Assembly: GCF_008123425.1 (NCBI RefSeq) | Contig: NZ_VSSS01000010.1 | Coordinates: 30,430 to 94,429 of the forward strand | Source of the DNA: Bradyrhizobium rifense | GTDB lineage: Bacteria; Pseudomonadota; Alphaproteobacteria; Rhizobiales; Xanthobacteraceae | Length of the DNA stretch: 64,000 nucleotides | Direction: 5' to 3' | Translations under genes and position numbers: made by a program | Notes under the pieces: generated by a model | What the model saw: only the letters and a program-made list of their open reading frames with translations | The model's database searches: none | What the model was told of the DNA's origin: nothing | In this document: positions 17,970 to 26,263 of the stretch, piece after piece | Layout: each line of letters begins with the position of its first letter | Position numbering within the stretch: position 1 is the first letter of the stretch

Positions 17970-19613
17970 TCACACTCTGATGTCGACGCCGCTGCTCGAT
18001 CCGAGCATGCGGCCGTAGCTGCGGCTGACGGGCGCGGCCGCGGCAGATTCGTCTTCACTGATGATAAGCCGGCGGGAATTGCCGGAATTGTCGTTGTTCT
18101 GGCCGCTGTTCTGCCCCGACGAATTCTGGTCGCGCAGGCTGAAGGAGAGCCCGTTGCTGCCGGTCTTGAGGCCGGCATCGTCGAGCGCGCGCTGCAATTG
18201 CGGCGCGTCCTGCCGCAGCATCTGCAGCGTCTCCGGCTTCTCGACGGTGAGATGCGAGGTGACTTGGCCGTTGCGGTCGACATTGATGCGGACGTCGATG
18301 CGGCCAAGGTCGACCGGATCGAGGCTGATGTCGAAGCGGGTCTTGCCGGAGCGCGCGGCGGCCGCGATCTCGACGGGGATGCCGCTGATCGGCACGGCGT
18401 TCGAAGTCGCTGCGGTCGCGGTCAGCGTCGCGGTGGAAGCGGTGGCCGTCGATGTGGTCGTCGTCAGCGGCGCCTGCACGGCGTTGGCCGCTTGCGTGCT
18501 GGCGTCGGTCGTCGCGCTAGCGGCGGCTTGCGTGTCGGCATGAGCGTGCGTGGTCGGCGCGGCCGGCGTCGCATCAGCCGTGCGATTGGCAGCATCGGCC
18601 TTGGCATCGGTCGCGGCTGCATCAGTCTGCGGCTTGGCGGCTTGCGGGTGCGCGGTGGCGTTCGCCGTCGTCGCGGTCGCGGGATTTTGTGCAGTGGTGG
18701 CAGCCTGTGCGGTCTTGCCGGTGTCCTGGCCGATATTGGAAACGTCGGTCTGGCCCTGCGCGGTCGCGGCGGCCTTGAACGACGTCTTTGGCGTGCCCTG
18801 GTCGACCGCGGTGAGCTGCGCGGCGTTGGCCGTGGCGTCGGTTGCAGTCGCGTCGGTGGTCGCGGTTGCCGCATCGGCGAGCGCGGCCTTGGCGTCGGTG
18901 GTTTTGCCGTCGGTTTTGGCGGTCTTGCCGGTCGCGTCTAGCTTGGCGCCGGCGATCTGCGCCGCGGTTGAGGCGCTGGCGGCGATGCCGGCGGCTGCGA
19001 TCGTCAGCGGCGAGGAGGCGGTGTTGGCGGCCTGGTTGGCCGCCGCGTTCGGATCGACCGGCACCACGGGCGCGGCGACGGGGACAGCGGTCGGATCGGG
19101 CGTGGCCGCCGGCGTCGCGGCGGCCTGTGCTGCGGCAGCGGCGTCCACCGCGGCGGCGAGGCCATCGGTAGTGCCGTCGGTCTTGTCGCCCTTGGCGTCT
19201 TTGGAATCCTGCGACTTGTCGCCCGCCTTGGTGGTGGAGGCGTCGCTCTTGTCCTTGGTCTTGGCCGGCGTCTTGGTCGGATCGGTCGTCGTGTCGCTCG
19301 TGGCTTGCGTCGAGGAATCCGTGCTGTCGCTCGCATTGCTCTGCGAGGACTGATCGGTCGAGGACGAGTCACGCGTGCTTCGATCCGACGAGGAGGACGA
19401 CGACGAAGACGACGACGACGAATCGCTCCGCCGCGGCGTGTTGTCCTGGCTCGAGGACGAGGCGCTGTTGCTGATCGCCTGGGTGTTGCTGTCGACCAGC
19501 GACCCGAAGGAGTCACTCGGGGTCGTGTCCTTGGTGCTCTGCGACCGGGCAGGCTTTTGCTGTGCGCTGGAAACCTGCGCGCTTGCCGCTACGTCTGACG
19601 TGACACCAACCAC
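17970..19613 (-). CDS. fliK: Flagellar hook-length control protein FliK
   Basis: A 547-residue, extremely Ala/Thr/Ser/Asp-rich protein whose only conserved part is the C-terminal Flg_hook domain: ISLDPVDLGRIDVRINVDRNG, seen as LDPVDLGRIDVRI plus HLTVEKPETLQMLRQD and LQRALDDAGLK. This low-complexity N-terminus is typical of FliK, the secreted ruler for hook length. The GTG at 19613 (VVGVTSD) was chosen because AAGGGG lies six bases upstream. The frame stays open to a TTG at 19667, where the purine run abuts the codon. It is first of a fliK-flgD pair. Confidence 0.85.
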   Translation of the reverse strand: MVGVTSDVAASAQVSSAQQKPARSQSTKDTTPSDSFGSLVDSNTQAISNSASSSSQDNTPRRSDSSSSSSSSSSSSDRSTRDSSSTDQSSQSNASDSTDSSTQATSDTTTDPTKTPAKTKDKSDASTTKAGDKSQDSKDAKGDKTDGTTDGLAAAVDAAAAAQAAATPAATPDPTAVPVAAPVVPVDPNAAANQAANTASSPLTIAAAGIAASASTAAQIAGAKLDATGKTAKTDGKTTDAKAALADAATATTDATATDATANAAQLTAVDQGTPKTSFKAAATAQGQTDVSNIGQDTGKTAQAATTAQNPATATTANATAHPQAAKPQTDAAATDAKADAANRTADATPAAPTTHAHADTQAAASATTDASTQAANAVQAPLTTTTSTATASTATLTATAATSNAVPISGIPVEIAAAARSGKTRFDISLDPVDLGRIDVRINVDRNGQVTSHLTVEKPETLQMLRQDAPQLQRALDDAGLKTGSNGLSFSLRDQNSSGQNSGQNNDNSGNSRRLIISEDESAAAAPVSRSYGRMLGSSSGVDIRV

Positions 19614-19958
19614 AGGCGACCCCTTGAAAACATCTTCGGACCAGAAGGTCAGCAAGGAGCGGGCCAACCCCTCGGCTCGTAATTTTATATAGTAAAATCA
19701 ATGGTTTGATAAATTGACACCACGTCTGCGGTCCCCTATTGGCCCCGTCATTTCTGCCGCCCCGGCAAGAATTGCCCTAAGCGTGCGGCCCGCGCGATTG
19801 CTTCACCGGAATGCGGCCTATATTAAAGGGTGCTCTCAGCCGCTTTCGACCGGGCAAGCCAGTCTCCGGGGGAACCTAGGTTCCCGGGGACCGTCTACGT
19901 CCCGGTCAGAGGCATTATCGCGGACCACCGAACACCGCCGTCACAACCGCCAAAACCC
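19614..19958. other. Divergent region between fliK and mnmA
   Basis: This 345-base gap carries promoters for the minus-strand fliK-flgD pair and plus-strand mnmA. It has an AT-rich patch at about 19680-19725 on the fliK side and a perfect 16-bp palindrome GGGAACCTAGGTTCCC at 19870-19885, 74 bases before mnmA. No small gene was recognised. Confidence 0.5.
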
Positions 19959-21140
19959 ATGCTCAACAGTCTGGATCTCGAAGGCCGTCCTGAGGACACC
20001 AGGGTCGTCGTTGCCATGTCGGGCGGCGTCGATTCCTCGACGACGGCTGCGCTGTTGAAGGCGGAAGGCTATGACGTCGTCGGCATCACGCTGCAGCTCT
20101 ACGACCATGGCGCGGCGACCCACCGCAAGGGCGCCTGCTGCGCCGGCCAGGACATCCACGACGCCCGCGACGTCGCCGCAAAGCTCGGCATTCCCCATTA
20201 CGTGCTCGACTACGAAGACCGCTTCCGCGAGTCCGTCATCGACAATTTCGCCGATAGTTACGCGCTCGGCGAGACGCCGGTGCCCTGCATCGAGTGCAAT
20301 CGCTCGGTCAAATTCCGCGATCTGCTGAAGACCGCGCGCGAGCTCGGCGCCACTGCGCTTGCCACCGGCCATTACGTCGCCTCGCGCCGCCGCGACGACG
20401 GCTCGCGCGCGCTGGTCTGTGCCGCCGACGCCGACCGCGACCAGAGCTATTTCCTGTTCGCGACCACGCAGGAGCAGCTCGATTATCTGCGCTTTCCCCT
20501 CGGCGACATGACCAAGCCCGAGACGCGCGAGCTCGCGCGCCGCTTCGGTCTCTCGGTCGCCGACAAGCACGACAGCCAGGACATCTGCTTCGTGCCGACG
20601 GGCCGCTACACCGACATCATCACCCGTCTGCGTCCCAACGCGATGGACCCCGGCGATATCGTCGATCTCGATGGCCGCGTGCTCGGCCAGCATCACGGCA
20701 TCGCCAATTTCACTATCGGCCAGCGCCGCGGCCTCGGCATCGCGGCCGCAGCACCACTGTTCGTGGTGCGGCTGGAGGCCGCCAACCGCCGCGTCGTCGT
20801 CGGCCCGCGCGATGCGCTCAGGATGCACCGCATCACCTTGCGCGACGTCAACTGGATCGGCGGCGGCGACATCGACCGCGCCATCGGTTCTGGCCTCGAG
20901 CTGTTCGTCCGCGTGCGCTCGACGCGCGCGCCGCAGCCGGCCTCGTTGCGCGGCGCCGACGGCCATTACGAGGTCGAGCTCGTCGCCGGCGAAGAGGGCG
21001 TCTCGCCGGGACAAGCCTGTGTGTTCTACGACGCGCCATCGGGCCAGGCGCGCGTGCTCGGCGGCGGCTTTATTCAGAGCGCTGCCGCGAAGGTCGAGAG
21101 CAACGCAGTACGGCCGCTCGTCGAAGCCGTGCGCGGTTAA
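19959..21140 (+). CDS. mnmA: tRNA-specific 2-thiouridylase MnmA
   Basis: A 393-residue enzyme that places sulfur on U34 of Lys, Glu and Gln tRNAs. The PP-loop SGGVDSS is at residues 21-27. The catalytic cysteine region [13 protein letters not shown], the ATGHY motif and the second cysteine region SQDICFVP follow in order, then the C-terminal beta-barrel with GQRRGLGI. The ATG at 19959 starts 20 residues before the PP-loop. An open frame from 19830 adds no family sequence. It is longer than the E. coli protein (368) by internal insertions. Confidence 0.95.
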   Translation: MLNSLDLEGRPEDTRVVVAMSGGVDSSTTAALLKAEGYDVVGITLQLYDHGAATHRKGACCAGQDIHDARDVAAKLGIPHYVLDYEDRFRESVIDNFADSYALGETPVPCIECNRSVKFRDLLKTARELGATALATGHYVASRRRDDGSRALVCAADADRDQSYFLFATTQEQLDYLRFPLGDMTKPETRELARRFGLSVADKHDSQDICFVPTGRYTDIITRLRPNAMDPGDIVDLDGRVLGQHHGIANFTIGQRRGLGIAAAAPLFVVRLEAANRRVVVGPRDALRMHRITLRDVNWIGGGDIDRAIGSGLELFVRVRSTRAPQPASLRGADGHYEVELVAGEEGVSPGQACVFYDAPSGQARVLGGGFIQSAAAKVESNAVRPLVEAVRG

Positions 21141-21159
21141 AAAAATTAGGGCAGGGGGC

Positions 21160-21798
21160 ATGGCAGCAGACATCTCGCGGGCCGGGGTCGAGAAGGCCTA
21201 TGGCCGCTGGGCGCCGGTCTACGATCTCGTGTTCGGCAAGGTGTTCGATGCCGGCCGGCAGTCGACCATTGCGGAAGCCGACCGCATCGGCGGCCGCATT
21301 CTCGACGTCGGCGTCGGCACCGGGCTGTCGCTCTCCGATTATTCGCGCACCACAAAAATCTGCGGCGTCGACATTTCCGAGCCGATGCTGCGCAAGGCGC
21401 AGGCGCGCGTGCGCGCACTCCGCCTCAGCAATGTCGAAGTGCTCTCGGTGATGGACGCCAAGAACCTCGCCTTTCCCGACGCCGCCTTCGACGCCGTGGT
21501 CGCGCAATACGTCATCACCGCAGTGCCCGATCCCGAAGGCACGCTCGACGAGTTCGTGCGCGTGCTCAAGCCCGGCGGCGAGCTGATCCTGGTCAACCAC
21601 ATCGGCGCCGAAAAGGGTCTTCGCAAACTCTCCGAGCTGGCGTTCGCGCCGCTCGCCCGCCGCCTCGGCTGGCGCCCGGAATTCCCGTGGCAGCGCCTCG
21701 TCAACTGGGCCGCCAAGCACGGCGGCGTCACGCTCGCCGAGCGCCGCCCCATGCCGCCGATGGGGCATTTCTCGCTGATCCGCTACCACAAATCGTAA
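21160..21798 (+). CDS. pmtA: Phosphatidylethanolamine N-methyltransferase, PmtA-like
   Basis: A 212-residue class I SAM-dependent methyltransferase. SAM motif I is ILDVGVGTGLSL at about residues 47-58, followed by GVDISEPML and the post-I region MDAKNLAFPD. AYGRWAPVYDLVFG near the N-terminus, together with YVITAVPDPEGTLDEF and ELILVNHIGAEKG, matches what I recall of Rhodobacter-type PmtA, which methylates phosphatidylethanolamine toward phosphatidylcholine. It lies 19 bases after mnmA with GCAGGGGG upstream. A generic UbiE-like methyltransferase is the alternative. Confidence 0.7.
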   Translation: MAADISRAGVEKAYGRWAPVYDLVFGKVFDAGRQSTIAEADRIGGRILDVGVGTGLSLSDYSRTTKICGVDISEPMLRKAQARVRALRLSNVEVLSVMDAKNLAFPDAAFDAVVAQYVITAVPDPEGTLDEFVRVLKPGGELILVNHIGAEKGLRKLSELAFAPLARRLGWRPEFPWQRLVNWAAKHGGVTLAERRPMPPMGHFSLIRYHKS

Positions 21799-21844
21799 TG
21801 TTCAGGGGTTGGAACAGGGCGCGCGCCTCGCGCGTTTCCTGTCC

Positions 21845-22207
21845 ATGCGCACCACATCAAACATCATCCTGGCCAGCCTCCTGATCGCCGGCACCACTGC
21901 CGCGATCGCGCAGGCCCCGCCCGCCCCGGCAACGCCGCCGCAAGCGACCGCGCCGCCATCCACCCAACGCGCCGCCGACTGCGCGCCGCAGGACCGTCCG
22001 AACCGCGCCGCCGCGCCGGACGGCACCACCACCGGCCAGTCCCGGGAACCGCTCGGCGACAAGCTGGCAAAATCCGACGGCGTGCTCTGCCCGCCCTCCG
22101 GTGTCGACCCCGAGATGCACGCTCCGGCGCCCAGCACGGACGGAAGCATGCCCGTCATCCCACCCCCCGGCAGCCCCGGCGGCGACCCCACGGTCCGGCC
22201 GAAATAA
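21845..22207 (+). CDS. Small secreted proline/alanine-rich protein
   Basis: A 120-residue protein with a Sec signal (MRTTSNIILASLLIAGTTAA, cleaved near AIAQ) and a low-complexity mature part rich in Pro, Ala and Thr. It contains two cysteines (DCAPQD and VLCPPS) and ends GSPGGDPTVRPK. The start at 21845 places the signal correctly; the frame opens 12 residues earlier. The function is unknown. It is probably periplasmic and conserved only in close relatives, judging by its composition. Confidence 0.65.
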   Translation: MRTTSNIILASLLIAGTTAAIAQAPPAPATPPQATAPPSTQRAADCAPQDRPNRAAAPDGTTTGQSREPLGDKLAKSDGVLCPPSGVDPEMHAPAPSTDGSMPVIPPPGSPGGDPTVRPK

Positions 22208-22219
22208 GAGAGAATCTTC

Positions 22220-22272
22220 GCCTCTCCCCGCCTGCGGGGGGAGGCCGAAATCCGCGATAGGCGCGGATTTCG
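22220..22272. repeat. Double-hairpin intergenic repeat
   Basis: Two adjacent hairpins: GCCTCTCCCCGC with GCGGGGGGAGGC (22220-22245), then CGAAATCCGCG with CGCGGATTTCG (22246-22272). GGTGAGGGGGACTCTCCGCGAG follows in two parts. I recall this unit as a common Bradyrhizobium intergenic repeat. It sits after the small secreted protein and may terminate it. Confidence 0.7.
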
Positions 22273-22473
22273 GGTGAGGGGGACTCTCCGCGAGTCTGGT
22301 GTGGGAAAATCACGAATCCTGCGCCCAAAAATCGCCGATTCCGGTGCGAAATCAGCCCCGGGCGGCCTTGTCGCGCCGAAGCTTTTAGCGAAGGCGGATT
22401 GACTTCCCGCCGCCCCCTTCATTATATGCCGCGCGTTCGCGAGATCGGCCTGTTTCGGCCCTCGCGACCCTGT

Positions 22474-22550
22474 GGCGGGGTAGCTCAGCTGGTTAGAGCA
22501 CGGGAATCATAATCCTGGGGTCGGGGGTTCGAGTCCCTCTCCCGCTACCA
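22474..22550 (+). tRNA. tRNA-Met (anticodon CAT, elongator type)
   Basis: A 77-base cloverleaf. The acceptor is GGCGGGG with TCCCGCT (G-U at both end pairs), the D arm is GCTC-AGCTGGTTA-GAGC, and the anticodon stem CGGGA/TCCTG carries loop ATCATAA with CAT at positions 34-36. The variable loop is GGGTC, the T arm is GGGGG-TTCGAGT-CCCTC, and CCA is encoded. Similarity to the E. coli elongator tRNA-Met in the D arm and GGGGTC region favours Met over lysidine-type tRNA-Ile(CAT). Its 3' end recurs at 62531. Confidence 0.93.
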
Positions 22551-22552
22551 AA
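22538..22552 (+). other. Candidate attachment site at the tRNA 3' end
   Basis: TCTCCCGCTACCAAA, covering the last 13 bases of tRNA-Met plus two, is repeated exactly at 62531-62545 in the same orientation. It is a possible attL of a 40-kb island. No integrase gene was found near it. Confidence 0.5.
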
Positions 22553-22939
22553 CCTACGCTTTCGCACGCCGCCCTACGATATTCTGCGACCGCATTCTCT
22601 CAGCAGAGCGGATGACCTTCTTCATAACCGCAGGAAACCAGACTGGCGAGATTGAGCTCGCCGGTGAAGCCGTTGTCGCGCTCTGGGGGGAGAACAACGA
22701 TTACGGCTCAACCCGCAGCTTGCGAGGGCTATGAGACTGTTCCGCGGCCTCGAACTGCATGTCGGTGCAGCGACTGACGGAAATGAAATCGCGCAGTTCG
22801 GGCTTCATACGGTGCCGCGCACGTCTCTTGATAGAGGCGCGGCCAGCTGTGTTCGGATGCGCGAAGGCACACCGTCATGCCGGCCATTTCGTGCCCAGGA
22901 TAGTGAGCTCTCTTCCCGAAAATCGGTAAGAACAGCAGT
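22551..22939. other. Gap at the island's left edge
   Basis: 389 bases between the tRNA and the converging TPR gene. It has only short frames: a 40-residue frame at 22612-22734 on the plus strand and a 34-residue frame on the minus strand ending LVSCGYEEGHPLC. Neither has a clear ribosome site. They may be remnants of a deleted gene such as an integrase, but nothing here identifies one. Confidence 0.4.
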
Positions 22940-24667
22940 TCAGTTACAGCAACAGGTCCGTGTTGGACGATATTCATCGAGTCTACACATACATGACGAA
23001 GTTATTGGTGTGTCCGCCTTTGCAAGAGCGGCTGCCAGTTTTGACGAGGCGAGTGGCAGTTCGACCGTTGCCTCTCGCCTTTGCAGGCATTCTACCAGGC
23101 CGTGAAGGGCCCACACGTTGTCCGGATGCTGAGTGCAGCGTTGCACTCTGTTCGTAAGCCCGAGATCATCGCGGTAGATATCTTCCGCTTCGGCGTGGTG
23201 GCCCTGCTCCATCAGGAGGGCGGCGAGCGCGTGGCGCGGCGGATGCATCCAGGCCCAGGGCTCGGTATAGCCGAGATTGTCGTCGCGCCGGACGGCCTCC
23301 CGCAGATGGCGATAGCCGGCCTCGTGATTTCCCTTGTGATATTCCAGCTCGCCCTCGAGCATGGCTTCAGCGACCGACAGGACGTCCAGCGCAAAATTGC
23401 TGAGAAAGCGTCTAGACGGCGGCACGCGGCTCTTGGCGAGCTGGAACAGCCGTCGCTCCTCGTCGGCTTTCGCAAAGTCCTTCAGCGTCGCATGCGCAAT
23501 TGCGCGCGCGTAGTGGTGCATCGGGATCGTAACCAGGAAGATGTTGCCGTCAGCCGGGATTGGCTCATCGATGATCTCCTGCCAACGTCCGAAGCGGATC
23601 AGAACATGCATCTTGACCGAGTAGTAGCCTTCGGTTGTATTCGCTAGTTTGGGTCGATTGCGGACGCCGAGAATGTCGGACGTGAGCATCTCGCGTATCT
23701 TGTCGGCCGCAGCGATGGCGGGCGCAAATTGGCCCAGGAACATGCAGGTGAACATCATCAGATGCAGGTCGTGACAGCGTGCGGTTACGTAAAAATTCAA
23801 TGAACCGGCGTAGTCGGCGTACATGTCGTCGGCTTTGATGGCTTTCTCGCTTGCATTCCTGGCCCGCTCATAGTCGCCGCAAAGAACGTAGATGTGGCCC
23901 GGCATGTGGTTCATGTGCCCGGCGTCAGCGCACAAATTCGACAAGACATCGGCCGATCGCAAGGCCCGTTCGGGTTCGTTCGACATCTCGAGCAGGTGAA
24001 TGTGAAGATGAACGATGGCCGGATGCAGAGGAGTGCCCTGGTTGTCGGCCAATGCGATCGACCTGTCGCAGATCTGAAGAGCCTCCACGGTGTCCGCGTT
24101 TCGAGCAGGCAATCCGGATTTGACGTCCCAGAGCCTGCGCGGCGTCCGCGTGATCAGCGCCTCGACGAACAACGCCATGATGTCGTGGTCGTCGGGAAAC
24201 GCATGGTGGACCCGTCGCATCGCGGCGGCGTAGTCATCGTCCCAGCGATCGTACTGCTCCGGTTCGACGTGGTGCGGCTTCTGAAACCGCTTCGCGAGGG
24301 CTTCGACCAGATGACGTTCGGCATCCTCCCGTCCCTCGCTTAGTGCGAGCGCGCGCTGGACATGATGGAAAGCCACTTTCGTGATCTGGTCGGCCTCGAT
24401 CTCTCCCAGATCGCGCCAGATCAAATTGTAGAAGGGGCCCGATCCATACGCGACACCCCAGTGGGCCATCACGCAATCCGGATCGAACGCAAGCGCGTTG
24501 TGAAAACATTTCACGCCCTCTTCCTGGTTGAAGCCGAGACACCAGTTCAGCCCAAGATTAAACCAGCGCTGCGCCTCAGGCGAAATCGTCGCGATCGTCC
24601 GGCCGTGAGATCCAAGATCGAATGGATACGCGTCAGCGGATTGGGTCGGAAAGGGTTGCAGCGTCAC
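22940..24667 (-). CDS. Tetratricopeptide repeat protein
   Basis: A 575-residue, mostly helical protein without a signal peptide or membrane segment. Repeats of TPR type are visible at WFNLGLNWCLGFNQEEGVKCF (about residues 35-55, with ALAFDPDC next) and around YERARNASEKAI. A histidine-rich core, AGHMNHMPGHIYVLCGDY, and HLHIHLLEMS are conserved features of this protein type, and it ends with a Cys-rich tail ITSSCMCR. Its start overlaps the LysR stop by four bases, so the two are coupled. The function is unknown. A scaffold or a metal-binding role suggested by the histidines would be speculation. Confidence 0.7.
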   Translation of the reverse strand: MTLQPFPTQSADAYPFDLGSHGRTIATISPEAQRWFNLGLNWCLGFNQEEGVKCFHNALAFDPDCVMAHWGVAYGSGPFYNLIWRDLGEIEADQITKVAFHHVQRALALSEGREDAERHLVEALAKRFQKPHHVEPEQYDRWDDDYAAAMRRVHHAFPDDHDIMALFVEALITRTPRRLWDVKSGLPARNADTVEALQICDRSIALADNQGTPLHPAIVHLHIHLLEMSNEPERALRSADVLSNLCADAGHMNHMPGHIYVLCGDYERARNASEKAIKADDMYADYAGSLNFYVTARCHDLHLMMFTCMFLGQFAPAIAAADKIREMLTSDILGVRNRPKLANTTEGYYSVKMHVLIRFGRWQEIIDEPIPADGNIFLVTIPMHHYARAIAHATLKDFAKADEERRLFQLAKSRVPPSRRFLSNFALDVLSVAEAMLEGELEYHKGNHEAGYRHLREAVRRDDNLGYTEPWAWMHPPRHALAALLMEQGHHAEAEDIYRDDLGLTNRVQRCTQHPDNVWALHGLVECLQRREATVELPLASSKLAAALAKADTPITSSCMCRLDEYRPTRTCCCN

Positions 24668-25641
24668 GAAGGTTCCTCAGTATTCTCTGGGCTCGTCCTT
24701 CGCTTTGTCTTATCGAAGACTGGCGCGACCATTCCGGGTATATAACTGTCGGAGATGAATGAACGGCAGTGGCTCTCGAACGCTTGGATCAACCGCGATT
24801 TACTCACGGTTTTCAGGGTTGCTGTGCCGATCACCATCGGCCGATTGTCTCCAATCAGTCTCACGCGTTTCAGGCGTTTTCCGTCCAAGGCCTGATCGGA
24901 CCTCGGTCTGATGTTGAGAAGCGAGTATCCCAGTCCGTTGGCCACCATCGTCCGGACAACCTCGATGTGCTCTGAACGCGCATAAATGTTCGGCTCGAGA
25001 TCTTCCTTCATGAACAAGGCAAGGAAATATTCCCGGCTCAGCGGCAGATCGAGCAGGATCATCGGATGACCGACCATCTCCTTCAAGGTCAATGCGGTTC
25101 GGCTGGCCAAAGGATGAGACTCGCCCAACAGGACGTGCGGAGGTAGCCGGGCCAGCGGCAGGAAATCGATATCGGCAGGGACCTGCAGGTCATAAATGAT
25201 CGCGACGTCGATCCGCGACCGTCTTAGATCGTCGAGAAGTTGATCCGGATTTGCTTCCCTGTGCGCGACCTTCGTTGTCGCGAAAGCAGTGGTAAAAGAG
25301 TGAACCAATTCCGGGACTAGCATCGGGGCGAGTGTGACCATGCACCCTAGCGATAACGTGCCACGGATCTGGTTGCTGGTCTCGGATGCGAAGACATACA
25401 GGCGCTGGGCTTGCGCTACCACATTCTTCGCCTCGCGCAGCAAGTCCCGCCCGGCGGGAGTGAGCGACAGGCCTTGAGCATGGTGTCGGATGAAGAGTTG
25501 AACACCCAGCTCCTTCTCCAGGAAGGATATTGCGGTTGAGATCGACGGCTGGGAGATATGAATTCGCTCGGCTGCCAAGGTGATGCTCAGCGTTTCACCT
25601 GCAGCGATGAAATACTCCAATTGGCGAAGCGAATACCGCAT
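24664..25641 (-). CDS. LysR-type transcriptional regulator
   Basis: A 325-residue LysR protein. The winged helix-turn-helix at residues 4-63 contains RQLEYFIAAGETLSITLAA and ISQPSISTAISFLEKELGVQLF. The effector domain follows from about residue 90, with the usual two alpha/beta lobes. The ATG at 25641 begins MRYSLRQLEYF, the standard LysR opening; longer frames to 25872 lack support. It is divergent from the peptide-type ABC operon at 26264, the classic arrangement for a LysR target, and overlaps the downstream TPR gene. Confidence 0.9.
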   Translation of the reverse strand: MRYSLRQLEYFIAAGETLSITLAAERIHISQPSISTAISFLEKELGVQLFIRHHAQGLSLTPAGRDLLREAKNVVAQAQRLYVFASETSNQIRGTLSLGCMVTLAPMLVPELVHSFTTAFATTKVAHREANPDQLLDDLRRSRIDVAIIYDLQVPADIDFLPLARLPPHVLLGESHPLASRTALTLKEMVGHPMILLDLPLSREYFLALFMKEDLEPNIYARSEHIEVVRTMVANGLGYSLLNIRPRSDQALDGKRLKRVRLIGDNRPMVIGTATLKTVSKSRLIQAFESHCRSFISDSYIPGMVAPVFDKTKRRTSPENTEEPS

Positions 25642-26263
25642 GGAACTGACTCTATTGGCCCAAGATGGGCCGTCAAGTGCCGGCATCTGCGCGGAATCCT
25701 GCGGGTTTGGCCGATCCCGGAGCGGGGGTGGCCAGAGTTGCAGTAAAGGGTTGTCGCCAGGGACTCTGGCCGAGCTTCGCGCGCCGCGTCTCAGGCTTAA
25801 GTCTGGGACGGCGCTGTTGGCGGATCGCGCGGGGGGAGGATCGACGGCGATCGATGATGTCGCGGCGGCCATTCCTGACGTTTCCGAAGCCGTGCCCGGC
25901 CGTCACGAGCCGCGCCGCTTTCCCTGAGGGGAGTGCAGGTCAATCATTGGACACCAGAATATCTGCCTAGCGGACCGTCGATAAAGAAAAGCTTTGTTTC
26001 GGTCTGCTTCGGTTTTCTTGAACCGTATTGTTTTCGATCATGCTCCCACGCGCCGCCTCCAGATTGCGCACGCGGACCGCGCTCAGACCAGATCGGCTGG
26101 TTCAAAAATCGCGATCCAATGAAGAGCAAAATACTGTCCCCCATTTTTCTCGAATGCACCGGTCAAGCTGGCGATTGCCAGGGATACGGTGCAGCATGCT
26201 CCCTTGACTTCAGAATTATGTCTATACAAAATTGTGGCCGTTCTTCAGGGGAGAGCATACCGA
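25642..26263. other. Divergent control region of LysR and ABC operon
   Basis: 622 bases with no convincing gene. A T-N11-A motif with dyad symmetry, TTCGGTTTTCTTGAA at about 26008-26022, embedded in CGGTT/AACCG arms (26010-26025), is a possible LysR site. A sigma-70-like promoter lies at 26204-26232. The left third (25660-25925) is GC-rich and the right part AT-richer. Confidence 0.4.
26204..26232 (+). promoter_or_regulatory. Sigma-70-like promoter of the peptide ABC operon
   Basis: TTGACT at 26204-26209, a 17-base spacer, then CAAAAT at 26227-26232, 31 bases before the ATG of the binding protein. Spacing is ideal and the -10 matches 4 of 6 positions. Confidence 0.35.

Noticed and set aside
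17174..19598. Several plus-strand frames opposite flgD and fliK
   Set aside because: They mirror the low-complexity fliK/flgD coding sequence; high GC makes long antisense frames common.
22474..22550. tRNA-Ile (lysidine-modified CAT) instead of tRNA-Met
   Set aside because: The D arm and GGGGTC variable region resemble elongator tRNA-Met more. tRNA-Ile2 identity would need a comparison I cannot run.
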